64,000 nucleotides of DNA, from positions 13,116,883 through 13,180,882 of the forward strand of contig OZ038496.1 of the NCBI GenBank assembly GCA_964036315.1. Reading direction: 5' to 3'. The notes beneath the pieces are model-generated. The model saw only the letters and a list, made by a program, of their open reading frames with translations, was not told the origin of the DNA and did no database searches. Positions 63,620 to 64,000 of the stretch are shown piece after piece. The translations under genes were made by a program, and so were the position numbers. Position 1 is the stretch's first letter, and each line of letters starts with the position of its first letter. Origin of the DNA: Acanthosepion esculentum. Taxonomy: Eukaryota > Mollusca > Cephalopoda > Sepiida > Sepiidae.

Positions 63620-64000
63620 CTTCATACCGTCGGCTTAGTGGTAGAATTTCCGACTGACGCCAATGCAGTCGGGTTTCGATCCTAGCTAGAGGCAACCGGG
63701 CGTCTAGCCACACTGATGAACTGTGATACAGCGAAACAGTCTGTCTGTGGATGACAATGATATTGGCTCCTGAAAATTAATTTCGGTTGAGCTCTGTGGG
63801 AATGAAGCGTGGGTTTGTAAACAGTGACTATTAAAGCTAATATAGCATGACTCTTCGGCAGAATTGAGACACTGTCAGTCACTGTGTGTTTATCTAAATG
63901 TAAAAATAAACACGCTAAAATTCACCTTCATCCCTGCCGTGCGCCGACGGCTTAGTGGAAGAATTTCCGACTGACGCCAATTCAGTCGGGTTTCGATCCT
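63620..64000 (+). mobile_element. SINE-A tandem dimer, second unit cut by the window edge
   Basis: First unit: A box GGCTTAGTGG (63632-63641), B box GGTTTCGATCC (63672-63682), hammerhead 63708-63750, then TTCGGCAGAATTGAGACACT...AAATAAACACGCTAAAATTC leading into a second head at 63948 (317 bp later), which runs off the window at its B box. The order between heads equals that of the single copies at 18143 and 2441, so this is one monomer plus the start of the next. Confidence 0.88.
63708..63750 (+). ncRNA. hammerhead ribozyme of SINE-A
   Basis: CUGAUGA (63713-63719), stem II CUGU-GAU-ACAG with an A-C mismatch in the closing pair, GAAA, stem III ACAG-U-CUGU (1-nt loop), GUC cleavage triplet (cut after C63745), stem I CCACA/UGUGG, 5 perfect pairs. 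The mismatch at 10.1-11.1 probably slows it; otherwise complete. Confidence 0.85.

Overview
This window is gene-poor, repeat-saturated animal DNA, most probably from a mollusc and plausibly a cephalopod. That attribution is inference: it rests on the density of (TA)n, (CA)n, (GATA)n and (GAAA)n tracts, the many tRNA-headed SINEs, the Penelope-like, Tc1/mariner and LINE debris, and the AT-rich composition. I find no convincing intact protein-coding host gene. Almost every long open frame is either a transposon remnant or the translation of a microsatellite. The most gene-like sequences are a short candidate exon near 43.2 kb, downstream of NRF1-like and YY1-like motifs, and a frame near 39.6-39.85 kb that contains a CRE and ends at a GTAAGA donor. 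Both are weak.

Layout. 1-2440: 3' part of a Penelope-like element (PLE: RT with YRDD, then GIY-YIG, then a hammerhead-like tail and (TA)n). 2.4-4.5 kb: SINE-A, a deleted Tc1 element, SINE-C. 4.5-6.6 kb: LTR-retrotransposon protease scrap, a dispersed repeat (G), and a mariner-like element with plant Stowaway-type ends. 6.69-7.13 kb: a 28S rRNA fragment. 7.5-9.4 kb: GATA arrays and SINEs. 9.5-16.3 kb: two decayed mariner-type transposases, one split by a 478-bp insertion, and a near-perfect palindrome. 16.7-21.3 kb: LINE end, back-to-back PLE hammerheads, tRNA/hammerhead SINEs, a second PLE nuclease, and three foldback elements carrying a tRNA-like sequence. 22.8-31.5 kb: 127-bp, 77-bp and 111-bp tandem arrays grown from transposon ends, a mariner tail, and a 5S-tRNA chimeric SINE. 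32-36.5 kb: copies of an endonuclease-type LINE with (AAT)n tails. 36.5-41 kb: very long GAAA arrays. 41-46.6 kb: SINE-C copies, a possible promoter, and a LINE nested in repeat E. 47-53.7 kb: foldbacks, the second Tc1 copy, a twin-primed LINE, and a 1.2-kb compound CA/TA array. 54-64 kb: repeat E, a tail-to-tail hammerhead cluster at 57 kb, GATA higher-order arrays, a Tc1 remnant, a 107-bp SINE-tail array, and a hammerhead-SINE dimer running off the window end.

The most interesting system is a set of hammerhead-ribozyme elements. At least two tRNA-headed SINE families (A, B) carry a type-I hammerhead just after their B box. SINE-A occurs as tandem dimers (303-bp spacing at 57.2 kb; 317-bp spacing at 63.6 kb), which is the organisation expected of retrozymes. 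Hammerhead-like cores also sit at the ends of PLEs here, and PLE-type ends and SINE-A copies meet tail-to-tail across (TA)n tracts at 2.4 kb and 57.2 kb. This suggests, but does not prove, that PLE machinery mobilises SINE-A. Two other strong observations are a foldback family with an 83-nt class-II tRNA-like core and the Stowaway-ended mariner. All family names (A-L) are local labels.
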